This document shows positions 9,683 through 18,926 of a stretch of 45,826 nt of DNA, piece after piece; positions within the stretch are counted from its first letter, which is position 1, and the number at the start of each line of letters is the position of its first letter. The position numbers and the translations under genes are program-made. Origin of the DNA: Clostridia bacterium (GTDB lineage: Bacteria; Bacillota; Clostridia; Christensenellales; CAG-314); contig JAFQSA010000012.1 in NCBI GenBank assembly GCA_017409765.1, positions 1 to 45,826 on the forward strand, given 5' to 3'. The notes beneath the pieces are model-generated. The model was not told the DNA's origin, searched no databases, and worked only from the letters and a program-made list of their open reading frames with translations.

Positions 9683-12600
9683 ATGACATTATCCAGCAAA
9701 AAACGAAGCATTATCACACTTGTACTACTGATTGTTTTGGTAGTATCGTTGTTGGTTGCCTGTAATCAACAACACGAATGTCAAAATATATGCGAAAAAT
9801 GTGGGGGTTGTACGTCCGACTGTGCAGAGGAAATTTGCGTCGAAAACAAATGTCCTGGTCACGGTCCTACTGTAGAGCCCCATTTTTGCAAAAATGCCTG
9901 TGACAAATGTGGTTTGTGCACCAACCTTGCTTGCACCGATCCCGTTTGCGCGCAAAAGTGCGATGGCGTTCATGCCCCAGCAATGTACGTGCAAGTGGGC
10001 AACTTGCGTGTAGGACTTCTTTCCGACACACTTGTCCGCATCGAGGAACGCGGTAGCAAAGGTTTCGAAAACCGCAACACCTACCTTGTTTCCAACCGCA
10101 CCGATTGGAATGTGCCCGAACACACGGAAAATGTCCAAAATGGCGAAACAATCATCACAACTGCAAACTATGTCGTTCACGTTCCACAAAACGCAACTAG
10201 TTTGAACGGTGTCTACATCGAAAACCCCAAAGGGGAGTTGTTGTGGCAATACACAGGCGAAACAACGTCCAACGTGTACCTTCCAAGTCCATCTGACCAA
10301 CTTTCCAGTTGGTACTTTACCGATAGTCCACGTGTTGTTCCTTCCGACAAGGGCTACCACTACGAACTAGACGACAATGCTGATCCGCTCCAAGGTTGGG
10401 ATTTCAACAACGATGCCCCCGATTGTTACGTATTCTTGCCACAAGGCGACTACAAACAATTTTGCAACGACTACGTAAACTTGACAGGCAGTAGCGAAAT
10501 GGTTTCCTTGCAAATGCTTGGTTATTGGGACTCTCGTTGGTATGCCTACAACGAAGAAACCGCCCTTGCGCAAATCAAGGAGTACACCGACCGTGGCTAC
10601 AGTTTGGACGTTCTTGTTATCGACACCGACTGGCACTCCAGTAACGGTATCGGTGGTGTAGGTTACCAAATCAACACCGAATTGTTCCCCAACATGTCCA
10701 AGTTCTTGGACGAGTGCCACGAACTAGGCGTAAACGTCATGTTTAACGACCACCCACAACCAGTTCCCGGCACAAACAACGTTTTGGACTACGACGAAGT
10801 GCAATATCGTCACCAAAAGTTGACAATGATTTTGTCCCTTGGTCTGGACTACTGGTGGTACGACCGCAACTGGAGCGTATCACTTAACAATGCTCATCCC
10901 GATATCTCCGTGTTTGCATTTGGTATGTATGCTTACCAATTTGTAACGGACGACTACCTACAAAGCATCACCGACATTGGCGAGTATGCAAAGCGCGCAC
11001 TCATCATGGGTAACGTCGATGGATGCTTGCACGGCAAGTGGATGTACGCAAGTGATATCTCCGCCCACAGGTATTCCATCCAATGGACGGGCGACATCAA
11101 CACCGATAGCAACGCTCTCGCTCAAGAAATCTACGCAACCATCTATGGTGGCGCGGAAGTTGGCCTTCCATACATGTCCTCCGACTTGGGTGGCCACACG
11201 TCCAGCGTTTCCGACGATATGTACGTTCGTTGGATGCAATATGGTGCATTGTCCACAATTTGCCGTGTTCACTGTACCGACGTAAACAACATCGGTCAAG
11301 AGGGCCGTATGCCATGGTTGTATGGCGACTTGGCAGAGGACGTTGTTCATCAATACATGGACATGCGCTACCGCTTGCTTCCACTTTACTACTCACTCGC
11401 TCGCGAAAACTACGATACAGGCCTACCAATCATGCGCCGTACCGATATCGAGTACCCCGACTACAACGAGGCATCTCGCAACGACCAATACTTGCTTGGC
11501 GAAAACATCCTTATTGCTCCATTCGATTCGGCGGAAAAAACCGACCTTGTTCCAACAAGTTGGCTCAAGGACAAAAACGGCAAACCTGGTTTGACAGGTA
11601 CCTACTACGGCGACACAAGTTTTGGTCAACAAATTGGTCAACGCACCGACTCTCAAATTGATTTCAACTGGGATGGTGGTGTGTTTGGCACAAACAGCAA
11701 CTACACAGTTAGATGGGAAGGCACAATCACCATTGGCGAAAAGGACTCCCGTTTGTGCTTCTTTGCTGACGATGGTATCCGTGCTTATATCGATGGCAAA
11801 CTTGTTGCCGATGGCTGGTCTGTCTACGACAAACTTATCTCCACCGACTACTACAAAGCAGGCACAACACACACCATCAAAGTAGAGTTCCGTCAAGACT
11901 ACGGTGGATCTCACTGCTACATGTACTACAACGAACGCAACGACGATGGCACAATGATTCCAAACACACGCACCGTGTTCATCCCCGATGGCACTTGGAT
12001 GGACGTTTGGACAGGCGAACGTTTTGTTGGTCCACAAACTATCACAGTTTCCCACGACCTAAAGACATCCCCAATCTTCGTTCGCGAAGGCGCAGTACTT
12101 GCCTTGGCAGAAAACATGAAGAACACCTCCGAAAAGGATTGGTCCAACATGGCTTTGGATGTGTACACAGGCACAACTAGCACCTCCACAACTCTTTATG
12201 AGGACGACACTCAAACTCAAGCGTACAAGTACGGTCACTACCGCACAACGCTCATCACAAACGAGCACGCAAACGGCACCTACACAGTAACAATCAACCC
12301 TGCCCAAGGCACGTTTAGTGGCGACCGCGCATTTGAAAAGCGCAACTGGACAGTTCGTATCCATGTTCCCGAAGGTTGTGGCAACCTCAAAACTTTGCGC
12401 GTAAATGGCAAAAACTTCCAAAACTTTGCCCTTTACCAACAAAGTAGCAAAGCAAACCCATTCGCATTCTCAGGTCCAGCGTTGGATGGTGACGTTATCG
12501 AATTTGTTTTGACCGATTGTGATATTCGTCAAGCAATCACAATCACATACTCGTTCCAAAATGCACAAACAACCCTTCAATCTCCCGAGTATCATAACAC

Positions 12601-13729
12601 ACCATCCAATGTTGAGATTGACGTTCAAAACAGCGTTGGCGACGACGTAAATCTCACCGACGTGGGCGAAATGGACTGGGTTCACTTTGGTGTGGACGAC
12701 GTCAAAAAGACCGTTCGCAAGGATACGGCAAACCACTTGATTGGTCAAATCTCCAGCTACTCCAACTACGAACTGTTGAGTTCTAACGTGTACGCAAGAT
12801 GGACTGATGGCGACCAAACAATGCCAAGTGCAAACATCGTCAACGGCGGACTTGTTTCCTACAAGAACTTCGACATAACACTTAACGTTGACCAAACAGA
12901 ACGCTACTACGTTCTTAACCTCGGTGGCGAAAACTGCATTGCAAAACTTACCGTTCGCGACCGCGCAGGCAATGCTCAAACAGTAACGTTTGGTAACCTC
13001 TACGGCTCCTTTGCAAAACGCGTTGTCATCAAGGCAAACAGCACCGAGCAAAGTCAACTTCAACTGACTTACGCAGTTATGGTAAGCAGACCAAACGGCA
13101 CAGGTGCATATTCCAAGGTTAACGTCAGCGCAATGTACGTAACGGCACAAGTAAAGGACGTTGTAACAATCGACACATCCCGCGTATCCGTAAAGGTTAG
13201 CGCACCAATGGACGTTCCTGCAACAGCCGATTTGTCCACAACCGATGTCGAAGGCGCAAAGGTTGCCGACTGGCGTCACTTTGGCAGTACGGAAAACGCA
13301 TCCTACATCAGCAAAGCCGATGGCGACACAATCGGTCGCACATCGTTTAGTAGCGGTAGCGCTTTCTACGACTACACAACAAAAATCACTTGGACGGATG
13401 GCGATAGCCTTGCAACAAACGCAGGCACAACCAACGGCACTTGTGGCGACATGGTGGATTTGTACTTCAACGTGGATGCCAACACAAAACAAATCATCAT
13501 CTACACCGGCGCTTGGAATGGCACCAACCTCACAACCGTTCGCGATATCAAGGGCAACGAGATTGGTCGTGCAAAAACCTTCTCCGCTGGCGAAGATGCA
13601 TCCCGCAAAGTGATTGTAATTGATGTCGAAAGTCAATTGGAAACAACAATCGTTGTTCGCATCCAAAAGACGGAGGGCACAGGCAACGTTGCCTTGGCAG
13701 CAATCCAAGTTTTGGACAAAGCCGACTAA
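9683..13729 (+). CDS. Secreted GH31 lipoprotein with Cys-rich N-terminus, PA14 and two C-terminal surface modules
   Basis: The 1348-residue protein has a lipobox LVAC (Cys27). Two Cys-rich repeats follow (31-100; pattern C-X3-C-X2-C-X2-C then more Cys and GH), likely a metal- or disulfide-stabilised spacer. The GH31 catalytic region has nucleophile motif WWYDRNW (Asp394) and acid/base WTGD (Asp471). A PA14 domain (about 636-753) is inserted before the C-terminal GH31 sandwich. Two related modules (about 976-1150 and 1165-1345) begin with an NLTDVGEMDWVHFG-like motif and are shared with the next protein; they look like sugar-binding or surface-display modules, but no function is shown. The enzyme would trim glycan outside the cell. 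A TTGGAGG site precedes the ATG. The start of the second gene group is under the AraC-type operator. Confidence 0.88.
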   Translation: MTLSSKKRSIITLVLLIVLVVSLLVACNQQHECQNICEKCGGCTSDCAEEICVENKCPGHGPTVEPHFCKNACDKCGLCTNLACTDPVCAQKCDGVHAPAMYVQVGNLRVGLLSDTLVRIEERGSKGFENRNTYLVSNRTDWNVPEHTENVQNGETIITTANYVVHVPQNATSLNGVYIENPKGELLWQYTGETTSNVYLPSPSDQLSSWYFTDSPRVVPSDKGYHYELDDNADPLQGWDFNNDAPDCYVFLPQGDYKQFCNDYVNLTGSSEMVSLQMLGYWDSRWYAYNEETALAQIKEYTDRGYSLDVLVIDTDWHSSNGIGGVGYQINTELFPNMSKFLDECHELGVNVMFNDHPQPVPGTNNVLDYDEVQYRHQKLTMILSLGLDYWWYDRNWSVSLNNAHPDISVFAFGMYAYQFVTDDYLQSITDIGEYAKRALIMGNVDGCLHGKWMYASDISAHRYSIQWTGDINTDSNALAQEIYATIYGGAEVGLPYMSSDLGGHTSSVSDDMYVRWMQYGALSTICRVHCTDVNNIGQEGRMPWLYGDLAEDVVHQYMDMRYRLLPLYYSLARENYDTGLPIMRRTDIEYPDYNEASRNDQYLLGENILIAPFDSAEKTDLVPTSWLKDKNGKPGLTGTYYGDTSFGQQIGQRTDSQIDFNWDGGVFGTNSNYTVRWEGTITIGEKDSRLCFFADDGIRAYIDGKLVADGWSVYDKLISTDYYKAGTTHTIKVEFRQDYGGSHCYMYYNERNDDGTMIPNTRTVFIPDGTWMDVWTGERFVGPQTITVSHDLKTSPIFVREGAVLALAENMKNTSEKDWSNMALDVYTGTTSTSTTLYEDDTQTQAYKYGHYRTTLITNEHANGTYTVTINPAQGTFSGDRAFEKRNWTVRIHVPEGCGNLKTLRVNGKNFQNFALYQQSSKANPFAFSGPALDGDVIEFVLTDCDIRQAITITYSFQNAQTTLQSPEYHNTPSNVEIDVQNSVGDDVNLTDVGEMDWVHFGVDDVKKTVRKDTANHLIGQISSYSNYELLSSNVYARWTDGDQTMPSANIVNGGLVSYKNFDITLNVDQTERYYVLNLGGENCIAKLTVRDRAGNAQTVTFGNLYGSFAKRVVIKANSTEQSQLQLTYAVMVSRPNGTGAYSKVNVSAMYVTAQVKDVVTIDTSRVSVKVSAPMDVPATADLSTTDVEGAKVADWRHFGSTENASYISKADGDTIGRTSFSSGSAFYDYTTKITWTDGDSLATNAGTTNGTCGDMVDLYFNVDANTKQIIIYTGAWNGTNLTTVRDIKGNEIGRAKTFSAGEDASRKVIVIDVESQLETTIVVRIQKTEGTGNVALAAIQVLDKAD

Positions 13730-13756
13730 CAAACTTTCCCAAACATAGTATTTTTA

Positions 13757-13787
13757 GCCATTGGTGGGGTTTTTCTCCACCGATGGC
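13757..13787 (+). other. Intergenic hairpin, weak terminator or processing signal
   Basis: An 11-bp stem (GCCATTGGTGG with CCACCGATGGC, one G-U pair) has a 9-base loop between the GH31 and Big2 genes. No T-run follows it, so it may lower rather than stop read-through, or protect the upstream mRNA. Confidence 0.5.
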
Positions 13788-13878
13788 AAAGTGCATTTTG
13801 CATTTGCAAACGCGCACGTCTAAATAGATTTTTTTAGATATCTAGATATATCTTTAAGAATAAAAAAAGGAGGAAATT

Positions 13879-16800
13879 ATGAAAAACGCAAAACTAGTAC
13901 TTGCATTAGTAGTTGTGCTTGTTATGTGTATGGCGTTGAGTGCTTGTCAAGACCCAATAACCTACACATTGGACAAAACAACCCTTTCCTTGGAGGAAGG
14001 CAAAACACAACAACTAAAAGTAATCGCTTCTGATGGAAGCCAAGCCACAGTTACGTACACGTCTAGCGACGCAAAAGTGGCAACAGTAAGTAACAGCGGT
14101 CTTGTGACGGCAGTTGCACCTGGTAGTGCAACCATCACAGCCAAAGTAGGCGAGACCGAGCTTAAGTGTGCAGTTACAGTAACAGCAAAACCTGTTGAGT
14201 ACACTTACGCAATCAGCAAATCTTCCGTCGAGTTGGAAGTAGGCGAAAGCGAAACTTTGTCCGTAACAGTTACACCAAACCAATCCATTTCCGTAACTTG
14301 GACAAGTAGTGCTCCTGCAGTTGCAACAGTAACTAACGGCGTTGTAGAGGCAGTTGCACCAGGCACAGCAACAATCACAGCATCTGTAGACGGCAAAACT
14401 CTCACTTGCGACGTTACAGTTGTAAAAGCGCCACCACTCTTCACTCTTGCTCCATCCGGCACACAAGATTTGGAAGCAGGCAAAACGTTGCAACTAACAG
14501 TGACGTCCAGCGACGAAGACCCATTCGAGGTTGTTTGGTCCAGTTCCAACAACGAAATTGCAACAGTTGACCAAAACGGTTTGGTAACAGCAGTTGCCAA
14601 GGGCGAAGCCATCATCAAGGCAACCATTGGCGAAGTGGAAAAAACTTGCACAATCAAGGTATTCCAATACGAATATTCTTACGCGCAAGAAGTTGCTCTT
14701 TCCTTTGGCGAAACAGGCAAGATCGATGTTTCCGTTGCTCCAAACAAGGAAATGGCTCTTTCCTTCCAAGTTAGCGAAGGCACAAGCGTTTCCGTTGACG
14801 CTCAAGGCAACATCACAACCGAAGGCATTGGCGCATCCACAATCATCATCAAGGATGGCGACAAGCAAGTTGGTCAAATTGCAGTTCAAGTAAATGCAGT
14901 ATTCACAACTGCGGAAAGTGTAAAACTCCACGCAGGTGCAACACACCAAATTGAAATTGCATCCAAGCCCGAAGGCGCAGCACAATCCATCACATACGCA
15001 TCCAACAACGAACAAGTTGCAACAGTTAGCGAAACTGGTCTTATCAGCGCAGTTGCAAACGGCAGTGCTACAATCACAATCACAGTTGATGGCATCACAT
15101 TGCAAACGGAAGTTGTTGTTAGCGACACATTTGCATCTAGCAGTATCGAGTTGCTTCCAAACGGCAACAGAGATAACCCAATTGATTTGACAGCAGGCGC
15201 AGAGTATTGGGAACAATACATTGCAAACGAAGTTAACCACAAGGCTTACGTCACCGCGGAAGAAGATATCATCACTATGTCCGCCGACGGTCTTGGCTAC
15301 TTGTCCGACTACAAATCCTTCATTTCTTGGAATGGCGGTGCAAACAAATCCACATGTTCTTGTGGCAAGTGCGACAAGGAAAGTCAAAACGGTGGCGACG
15401 GTGGTTGGACAGATGGTGGCACAAAGGCAGCAGCATTGAACGTTGTTGACGCAATTATCCGCATTGAAATCAAATTGCAAGCGGGTCAGTCCACAATCAA
15501 AATCTACACCGGTGGTTACAACCTCATCGGTCGTGTTCAACTCAAACTTGGCGAACAAGTCCTTGGCGAAGAATCCTTCAACAACCAAAGCGCGCACAAC
15601 TCTCAATGTGTAACCTTCCAAGTTAGCACACTCAAAGCACAAACTGTTGTTGCGGAACTTGTAATGGAAAACAACTTTGGCGATGATGGTCACTCCTGCA
15701 TCTCTTTGGCAGGCGTAAGCGTATCTGGCGACGTTTACCAACTTGAAAAAGCAGGCGTACGTCTTGTTCCAGGCGAACAAGCACAAATTGTTCTTAACAA
15801 AAATGGCGAGGCTCTTGCCCAAGGCGTTACATACGAACTTATCTCTGGCGAAGGCATCGTTTCTCTTGACGGTGGCAAAGTTACCGCATTGGCAGTTGGC
15901 GAAGCGAAAGTCAAAGCAACTGCGGACGGCCGTGAACGTATCTTCACAGTAGAAGTTGGCTACGTTTACAAAGTAGAAGAGTCCGTTGCTCTTCACGTTG
16001 GCGAAAAATACCAACTCAACGTTGTTTCCGAACCAGCAGGCTCCAGCGCAAAAGCAACCTTCCAAAGTGGCGACGAAGCAATCGCAAAGGTTAGCGAAAG
16101 TGGCGAAATCGAAGCAATTGCAAATGGCGTTGCTTACATCACAGTTACAGTTGATGGTCAAACATTTACAGTAACAGTTAACGTTGCTGACGTTGTTGCA
16201 TCTGCCGAAGTTACAAAACTTGGCAAAGACAAGGCTAACCCAATCGACCTTACAGCAGGCGCAGAGTATTGGGAACAATACATTGCCGGCGAAGAAAACC
16301 ACAAACTTTACAAATCTGCACAAGAAGATATCATTGTTAAATCTGCCGAAGGTCTTGGCTATTTGTCCGACTACCCAGCATTCATTTCTTGGAACGGTGG
16401 CGCAAACCAAAACATTTGTGATTGCGGACATTGCAACAAGGAAGACCAAAACGGTGGCGATGGCGGTTGGAACGGCGATGCAGGCACAAAGGCTGCAGCA
16501 TTGAACGTTGTAAACGGCATTATCTCCCTCGAGTTCAAAGTTTACGCGGGCGACAGAGATATCAAAATCTACACCGGTGGTTACAACCTCAAGGGACTTG
16601 TAGAACTCAAACTTGATGGTCAAGTTATTGCAAGCGCTACGTTCGACAACCAAAGCGCTCACAACGCTCAACTTGTAACATTCCACGTTAGCGCAAACAA
16701 AGACGTTACTCTTGTTGCCGAACTCTCCATGACAGATAACTATGGCGACAATGGTAACTCTTGCATCTCCTTGGTAGCAGCATCCATCAGCGGTGACGTT

Positions 16801-18363
16801 TACCAACTTGCCGATGCGGAAGTTCGCATTGCATCCACAGGCGAATACGCTCCAGTTCTCAACAAGAACGGCGAACCTTTGACCGAAGGCGTTGAACTTG
16901 CAGTTATCGAAGGCAACGACGTAGTAGAAATTGTCGATGGCAAAGTTAAAGCATTGAAGGCTGGCTCTGCAAAAATCCAAGTTTCTGCTGATGGCAGAGT
17001 TCGTACACTCACAGTTAACGTTGGCTACGAGTACAGCGTTGGCGAAACACACCTCACATTGAAACAAGGCACAACTCACCAAATTGTTGTAACAAGCGAC
17101 CCAGCAGGTTCAACAGAAAAGGCAACCTACGCAACCGATAGCGATGCAATTGCAAAGGTTGACGAAAACGGTCTAGTGACAGCAGTTGGCGCAGGCGAAG
17201 CGCACATCACAATCACAGTGGAAGGCAAACAATACATCATCCAAGTTGTTGTAACCGGTATGGAAGTTTCCGTTTCCAACCGCAACATCGCAGGCGAAAT
17301 GATCGACTTGACAGCCGACAACGTTATCTACTGGGAACACTACATCTGGAACGAAACCAACCCAATGGCTATCGAAAATGATGCACAAGACATCATCAAC
17401 ATGGATATCTCCGACAACGGTGGCGATCCAGGTTACGGTGCTCACATGTACTTTACAGGTAGCCGTGGTCCAAAGGCAGACTCCTTCAACGACGGTGCAT
17501 ACCACAAGTTCAGCAGAGATAGTTTGTTCCAAGGTACAGTAACAGTTCCTGCAGGCACACACGAAATCCGCATCTACACAGGCGCTTGGGAAAACACTCA
17601 AAACAAAGTTTCTTTGCTGGATGGTGAACAAGAACTTGCTAGCTACACAATTGAAAAGACTGCTGGAGGTATCAACATACTTGTAACCTTTACAGTTACA
17701 ACAGAAGAAGCAAAAACTCTCACAGTAAAACTCCAAGCATTGGAAGGCGACAACTGCCGTTTGGCAGCAATTGCCGTTGCAACTCCCGAAACTCCACAAT
17801 CTATCGTAGCAAGTCACGAACAAACAGAACTTGATGGCAATGATATCAACCTCAGCACAGTTGGTACAATCGACTGGGTTAAGTACAACGTGGAAAAGGA
17901 CGGCACAACAAACAACGTTATCGGCAAAGCAAGCGGCACACTCATCAGTAGAAACGATATCGGTACCGGCAACGGTTGGGACTACAAAGCTAAGTTCACT
18001 TGGGGCGAAGATGGTAGTGTTCTCGCAACAGATTGCGACGACGGCGACTTCGATCCTGGTATCCACAACAACTTCCGCTTTGCGGACGAATTTATCGATG
18101 CAACAGTTCATCTCACAGCTGATGTCAAGACAATTACATTGTACGTATCCGGTTGGAACTCCAACTATGGTTTGTACATCATCAACCCAGATGGACAACT
18201 CGAGTATGTATCCGACGTATTCACATCTAGAGATGGCGGTTCTCATGCATTTGCTATCACATTGAAAGTTAACGTTGCAGAAGAAGGCGACTACAAACTC
18301 TGCTTGCGCAGACTTGGCTCCGACGGTAACATGGGCTTTGCAGCAATCGCACTTGGCGAGTAA
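13879..18363 (+). CDS. Very large Big2-repeat surface lipoprotein with four related surface modules
   Basis: The 1494-residue protein has lipobox LSAC (Cys23). Residues about 30-410 hold several bacterial Ig-like Big2 domains (signature SSDAKVATVSNSGLVTAV and similar), and further Big2-like units sit between the later modules. Four related modules follow: about 424-615 and 775-975 (nearly twins, with AGAEYWEQYI and a Cys cluster CSCGKC or CDCGHC), about 1126-1310 (YWEHYIWNE) and about 1315-1494 (GTIDWVKYNV). The last resembles the C-terminal modules of the GH31 lipoprotein. There is no catalytic motif. A role in binding the target glycan at the cell surface is inferred. GGAGG precedes the ATG, and the gene lies 149 bases after the GH31 gene. 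Confidence 0.8.
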   Translation: MKNAKLVLALVVVLVMCMALSACQDPITYTLDKTTLSLEEGKTQQLKVIASDGSQATVTYTSSDAKVATVSNSGLVTAVAPGSATITAKVGETELKCAVTVTAKPVEYTYAISKSSVELEVGESETLSVTVTPNQSISVTWTSSAPAVATVTNGVVEAVAPGTATITASVDGKTLTCDVTVVKAPPLFTLAPSGTQDLEAGKTLQLTVTSSDEDPFEVVWSSSNNEIATVDQNGLVTAVAKGEAIIKATIGEVEKTCTIKVFQYEYSYAQEVALSFGETGKIDVSVAPNKEMALSFQVSEGTSVSVDAQGNITTEGIGASTIIIKDGDKQVGQIAVQVNAVFTTAESVKLHAGATHQIEIASKPEGAAQSITYASNNEQVATVSETGLISAVANGSATITITVDGITLQTEVVVSDTFASSSIELLPNGNRDNPIDLTAGAEYWEQYIANEVNHKAYVTAEEDIITMSADGLGYLSDYKSFISWNGGANKSTCSCGKCDKESQNGGDGGWTDGGTKAAALNVVDAIIRIEIKLQAGQSTIKIYTGGYNLIGRVQLKLGEQVLGEESFNNQSAHNSQCVTFQVSTLKAQTVVAELVMENNFGDDGHSCISLAGVSVSGDVYQLEKAGVRLVPGEQAQIVLNKNGEALAQGVTYELISGEGIVSLDGGKVTALAVGEAKVKATADGRERIFTVEVGYVYKVEESVALHVGEKYQLNVVSEPAGSSAKATFQSGDEAIAKVSESGEIEAIANGVAYITVTVDGQTFTVTVNVADVVASAEVTKLGKDKANPIDLTAGAEYWEQYIAGEENHKLYKSAQEDIIVKSAEGLGYLSDYPAFISWNGGANQNICDCGHCNKEDQNGGDGGWNGDAGTKAAALNVVNGIISLEFKVYAGDRDIKIYTGGYNLKGLVELKLDGQVIASATFDNQSAHNAQLVTFHVSANKDVTLVAELSMTDNYGDNGNSCISLVAASISGDVYQLADAEVRIASTGEYAPVLNKNGEPLTEGVELAVIEGNDVVEIVDGKVKALKAGSAKIQVSADGRVRTLTVNVGYEYSVGETHLTLKQGTTHQIVVTSDPAGSTEKATYATDSDAIAKVDENGLVTAVGAGEAHITITVEGKQYIIQVVVTGMEVSVSNRNIAGEMIDLTADNVIYWEHYIWNETNPMAIENDAQDIINMDISDNGGDPGYGAHMYFTGSRGPKADSFNDGAYHKFSRDSLFQGTVTVPAGTHEIRIYTGAWENTQNKVSLLDGEQELASYTIEKTAGGINILVTFTVTTEEAKTLTVKLQALEGDNCRLAAIAVATPETPQSIVASHEQTELDGNDINLSTVGTIDWVKYNVEKDGTTNNVIGKASGTLISRNDIGTGNGWDYKAKFTWGEDGSVLATDCDDGDFDPGIHNNFRFADEFIDATVHLTADVKTITLYVSGWNSNYGLYIINPDGQLEYVSDVFTSRDGGSHAFAITLKVNVAEEGDYKLCLRRLGSDGNMGFAAIALGE

Positions 18364-18486
18364 GTCAAACAACTATCTAGCAATCAGTTACTTGTAAACA
18401 AATTCCTGTAACTTGGCGACTAACGAGTTGCAAAACATTGGTTGCTAACAGGATTTTGCAACAAACCGATTACTAACCAACCAATT

Positions 18487-18527
18487 GGATGGACATTCCC
18501 CTGATTTTCAGGGGAGTGTCACCATCC
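18487..18527. repeat. Long imperfect hairpin in the 18364-18926 gap
   Basis: GGATGG-ACATTCCCCTGA pairs with TCAGGGGAGTGT-CA-CCATCC (two-base bulge, one G-U, three-base loop), about 18 bp. No T-run follows, so it is not a classic terminator. Its sequence style (AGGGGAGTGTCACC) resembles the nearby palindromic element, and it may be a relic of the same family. Confidence 0.6.
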
Positions 18528-18560
18528 ATTATCAAAACTTTCAATTTTGTATATTTACAA

Positions 18561-18651
18561 GCCTCTCACTTTGGGGCGCAGCGCGTAAATCAAACAGTAC
18601 ATAAATGGCTCCCACTCTGGGGGAGCTGTCACCATAGGTGACTGAGAGGGC
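18561..18651. mobile_element. Small palindromic intergenic repeat, MITE-like
   Basis: A stretch of about 90 bases starts with GCCTCTCA and ends with TGAGAGGGC (near-perfect terminal inverted repeats). It has an internal GGCTCCC...GGGGGAGCT hairpin and a GGTGACTGAGAGGG end. This sequence style is familiar from short palindromic repeats scattered between genes in gut Clostridia. It is non-coding and probably non-autonomous. The rest of the gap (18652-18926) shows no gene. Confidence 0.55.
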
Positions 18652-18926
18652 TACTCTGTCACTACATAATCGTAGTTGTAAAAAGTTTGTCAGCAACTAA
18701 TCTTTGATTATTTTTAACCTTTCAACTTTCGTGGAGTTATCCACAAAACCTTGCAAACGTGGTGGTTTGCATTGTATCGCAACCCCGTGGCAAAGGGCTT
18801 TTGCCAACCTACTTAACTTCGACTACAACGCATTTTGCGTGTATATAAAACTCACTACAACTCAACTGTTGACAACCTTTGTCAACTTAGCAAACCTAGC
18901 AAACACATTGACTAATGGAGGACGTA

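Noticed and set aside
14494-17082. Long open frame (862 codons) on the minus strand opposite the Big2 lipoprotein gene
   Set aside because: It has no ribosome site, its product is an unnatural Cys/Asn/Val-rich sequence, and it is explained by the codon bias of the sense gene. The same holds for minus-strand frames at 12470-13732, 22323-23753, 20388-21449 and 4955-5752.
18861-18890. Promoter with TTGACA before the 18927 gene
   Set aside because: No -10 box is at a usable distance. The motif is one arm of a GTTGAC/GTCAAC inverted repeat of unknown meaning.
18915-18926. Start at ATG 18915 for the CBM9-like lipoprotein
   Set aside because: The GGAGG site begins inside this ATG and is correctly spaced only for ATG 18927, which gives a normal signal peptide.
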